This document shows, in pieces, positions 48,346 through 49,778 of a stretch of 49,778 bases of DNA; positions within the stretch are counted from its first letter, which is position 1; the number at the start of each line of letters is the position of its first letter. This DNA is from Methylobacterium oryzae. Its GTDB lineage: Bacteria > Pseudomonadota > Alphaproteobacteria > Rhizobiales > Beijerinckiaceae. Below the pieces are notes generated by a model. It saw only the letters and a list, made by a program, of their open reading frames with translations, made no database searches and had not been told where the DNA came from. The stretch covers positions 1 to 49,778 of the forward strand of contig NZ_CP090352.1 in NCBI RefSeq assembly GCF_021398735.1, read 5' to 3'. The position numbers and the translations under genes were made by a program.

Positions 48346-49778
48346 ATGTTCGACAACCCCTTCCGCGACCTGTTCGTCGGCCTGACCCCGCGCCGGCACC
48401 CGGGAGATGCCACTCTGGCCGGGGTGGTGTTCGCGATCGGCGGCGCCACCGCCGGCTTCCTCACCCTGCTCGGCGCGGCGCCGATCCACGATCCGTTCAC
48501 CCGGGAACACCCTATCCTGGCGCCGGCCGAGCTCTGGCGGCTGGCCCTGTGGCGCGAGCTCGACCTGCCGATCGGCCTGCGCCTCGGCTGTGCCGTGGCG
48601 ATCGGCTTGGCGATCGGGGTGTTCGCGGCCTACCGGATCTGGACGCAGACCGCGCCGACCGAGCCGTTCACCCAGATCGACCCGGCCGATCCCCGGATCC
48701 ACCGGGGTGCCCTCGCCCGGACACGGCTGCAGCTGGCCTTCCGGGACGAGGCCGGACGCACGGACGAGCCCGGGCTGTGGCTGGCGCCCCACCTCGCGAT
48801 CCCGCGCCCGCTGGAGGCGCGCAACATTATGATCCTCGGCGCGCCGGGCTCGGGTAAGTCGAACCTGTGCCGGGCGCTGTGCCGCTCGGCCATCGACCGC
48901 GGTGATCGCTTGGTGCTGCACTGCGCCAAGGGCGACGTCGCCGGCGCCTTCCAGCCCCGGGACGTGATCCTGATCTCGCCCACCCATCGGCACGGCTGGG
49001 CCTGGGACCTCGCCGCCGACATCGACGGACCCGCCGCCGCGGCCGAGTTCGCCCGGGACGTGATCCCGGCGTCCGCCCAGCCGTTCTGGTCCGACACGGC
49101 CCGTCTCGTGCTCACCGACGTGATCGTCAGCGTGCAGGAGGACAACGGCACGGCCTGGGACGCGCGCACGCTCCTGGAGTACCTGCTCGCCGCGCCGCAG
49201 GACATCCAGGCGCGCATCGCCGGCCAGGATCTCAGCGCCAGCCCGCTGCTCGGGCCGGAAGGGGTCGAGGAGGTCTCCCGGACGGTGGAGGGGGTGATGG
49301 CCACCCTGCTCTCGGGCGCGCTCACCACCCTGCGCCCCCTGGCGCTGGCCTGGTCGCGCCATCCCCGCGAGCGGCGCGTCTCGCTCAAGCGCTTCCTCGC
49401 ACCCGACTGGACCGGCCCGGGCGTGCTGATCGTCCAGACCAACCCGGATTTCGAGCAGCTCTCCACCGCGGTGTGCGGCGGCATCCTGAAGCGGATCTGC
49501 GCCCGGGTGACGAGCCCGGCCTTCGAGGCCGGCAAGCCGCGCGTGACCCTGGTGCTCGACGAGTTCTACAAGCTCGGCCGCATCGAAGGGCTCGTGAAGA
49601 GCCTGTCGGTCGGGCGCGAGAAGGGCCTGGTCGCGGTCCTGGCGCTGCAATCGGTCTGGCAGCTGCGCGAGCACTACGGCGAGGGCGCCAACGCCCTGTC
49701 CGACCTGTTCCAGATCAAGATCTACGGCCGGCACGTCGCCGGAGACGGCGCGGACGACGCCGCTCGCCGCCTCGGCGT
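48346..49778 (+). CDS. Type IV coupling protein (TraD/VirD4-like), N-terminal part; continues at base 1
   Basis: ATG 48346 with CGGAGATC upstream. Two N-terminal TM helices (about 20-42 and 68-92). Walker A ILGAPGSGKSNL (about 163-174), Walker B VTLVLDEFYKLGR (about 400-412) and the late FQIKIYGRHVAGDG region mark a VirD4-type hexameric ATPase that feeds the relaxase-DNA complex into a secretion channel. The gene runs off the end with two bases left over and continues in frame at base 1; the joined protein would have about 585 residues, a normal size. No mating-pore genes accompany it. Confidence 0.92.
   Translation, partial: MFDNPFRDLFVGLTPRRHPGDATLAGVVFAIGGATAGFLTLLGAAPIHDPFTREHPILAPAELWRLALWRELDLPIGLRLGCAVAIGLAIGVFAAYRIWTQTAPTEPFTQIDPADPRIHRGALARTRLQLAFRDEAGRTDEPGLWLAPHLAIPRPLEARNIMILGAPGSGKSNLCRALCRSAIDRGDRLVLHCAKGDVAGAFQPRDVILISPTHRHGWAWDLAADIDGPAAAAEFARDVIPASAQPFWSDTARLVLTDVIVSVQEDNGTAWDARTLLEYLLAAPQDIQARIAGQDLSASPLLGPEGVEEVSRTVEGVMATLLSGALTTLRPLALAWSRHPRERRVSLKRFLAPDWTGPGVLIVQTNPDFEQLSTAVCGGILKRICARVTSPAFEAGKPRVTLVLDEFYKLGRIEGLVKSLSVGREKGLVAVLALQSVWQLREHYGEGANALSDLFQIKIYGRHVAGDGADDAARRLG

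Overview
The window looks like a complete mobilizable plasmid of an alphaproteobacterium, most likely Methylobacterium/Methylorubrum or a close relative. This rests on a GC-rich backbone with Rhizobiales-type families (MucR regulator, MobF relaxase, small unnamed plasmid proteins, RTX proteins with type I secretion) and on the two window ends joining in frame inside one gene. The coupling-protein gene that runs off the right end (48346 onward) continues at base 1 and stops at 325, giving about 585 residues. The window is therefore probably a closed circle of about 49.8 kb cut inside that gene; this is inference.

Layout. (1) 1-325 and 43.4-49.8 kb: mobilization block with a candidate oriT, MobF relaxase-helicase, a small protein, a ParA/TraL-like ATPase, a single-TM protein and the type IV coupling protein. 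No mating-pore (VirB/Trb) genes are present, so transfer would need a helper. (2) 0.26-6.1 kb: maintenance block with two unknown genes, a helix-turn-helix protein (candidate replication/regulation), a ParDE toxin-antitoxin, and a ParA plus ribbon-helix-helix partition locus with ordered GTCA repeats. No recognisable Rep protein was found. (3) 6.4-14.8 kb: defence-rich region with an Mrr-type endonuclease, a secreted M23 peptidase, a resolvase-HNH pair, and a compact ubiquitin-like conjugation cluster (two-repeat ubiquitin-like protein, ThiF/E1-like enzyme, DUF6527) facing a divergent XRE repressor-ImmA/IrrE protease pair. (4) 15-22 kb: TetR/FAD-monooxygenase pair, a second ParDE, AT-rich genes for secreted proteins (CHAP hydrolase, trypsin-like protease, small cysteine proteins) and an IS6-family element. 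(5) 22-27.2 kb: two more resolvases with res-like sites, a second HNH partner, unknown Methylobacterium-type small genes, a tRNA with anticodon CAT, and a MucR-like regulator. (6) 27.4-31.5 kb: two PAP2 phosphatases, small membrane proteins and an alpha/beta hydrolase. (7) 31.8-43.4 kb: an adhesin/RTX operon with a 2108-residue repeat protein, ABC exporter, membrane fusion protein, 2-oxoglutarate/Fe(II) oxygenase and SDR, ended by a clear intrinsic terminator.

The most unusual content is the ubiquitin-like cluster with its repressor/protease switch, the recurring resolvase-HNH two-gene module (two diverged copies, each with a res-like site in front), and the RTX operon, whose tail carries tailoring-type enzymes and whose exporter is separated from the adhesin by a perfect 14-bp hairpin.
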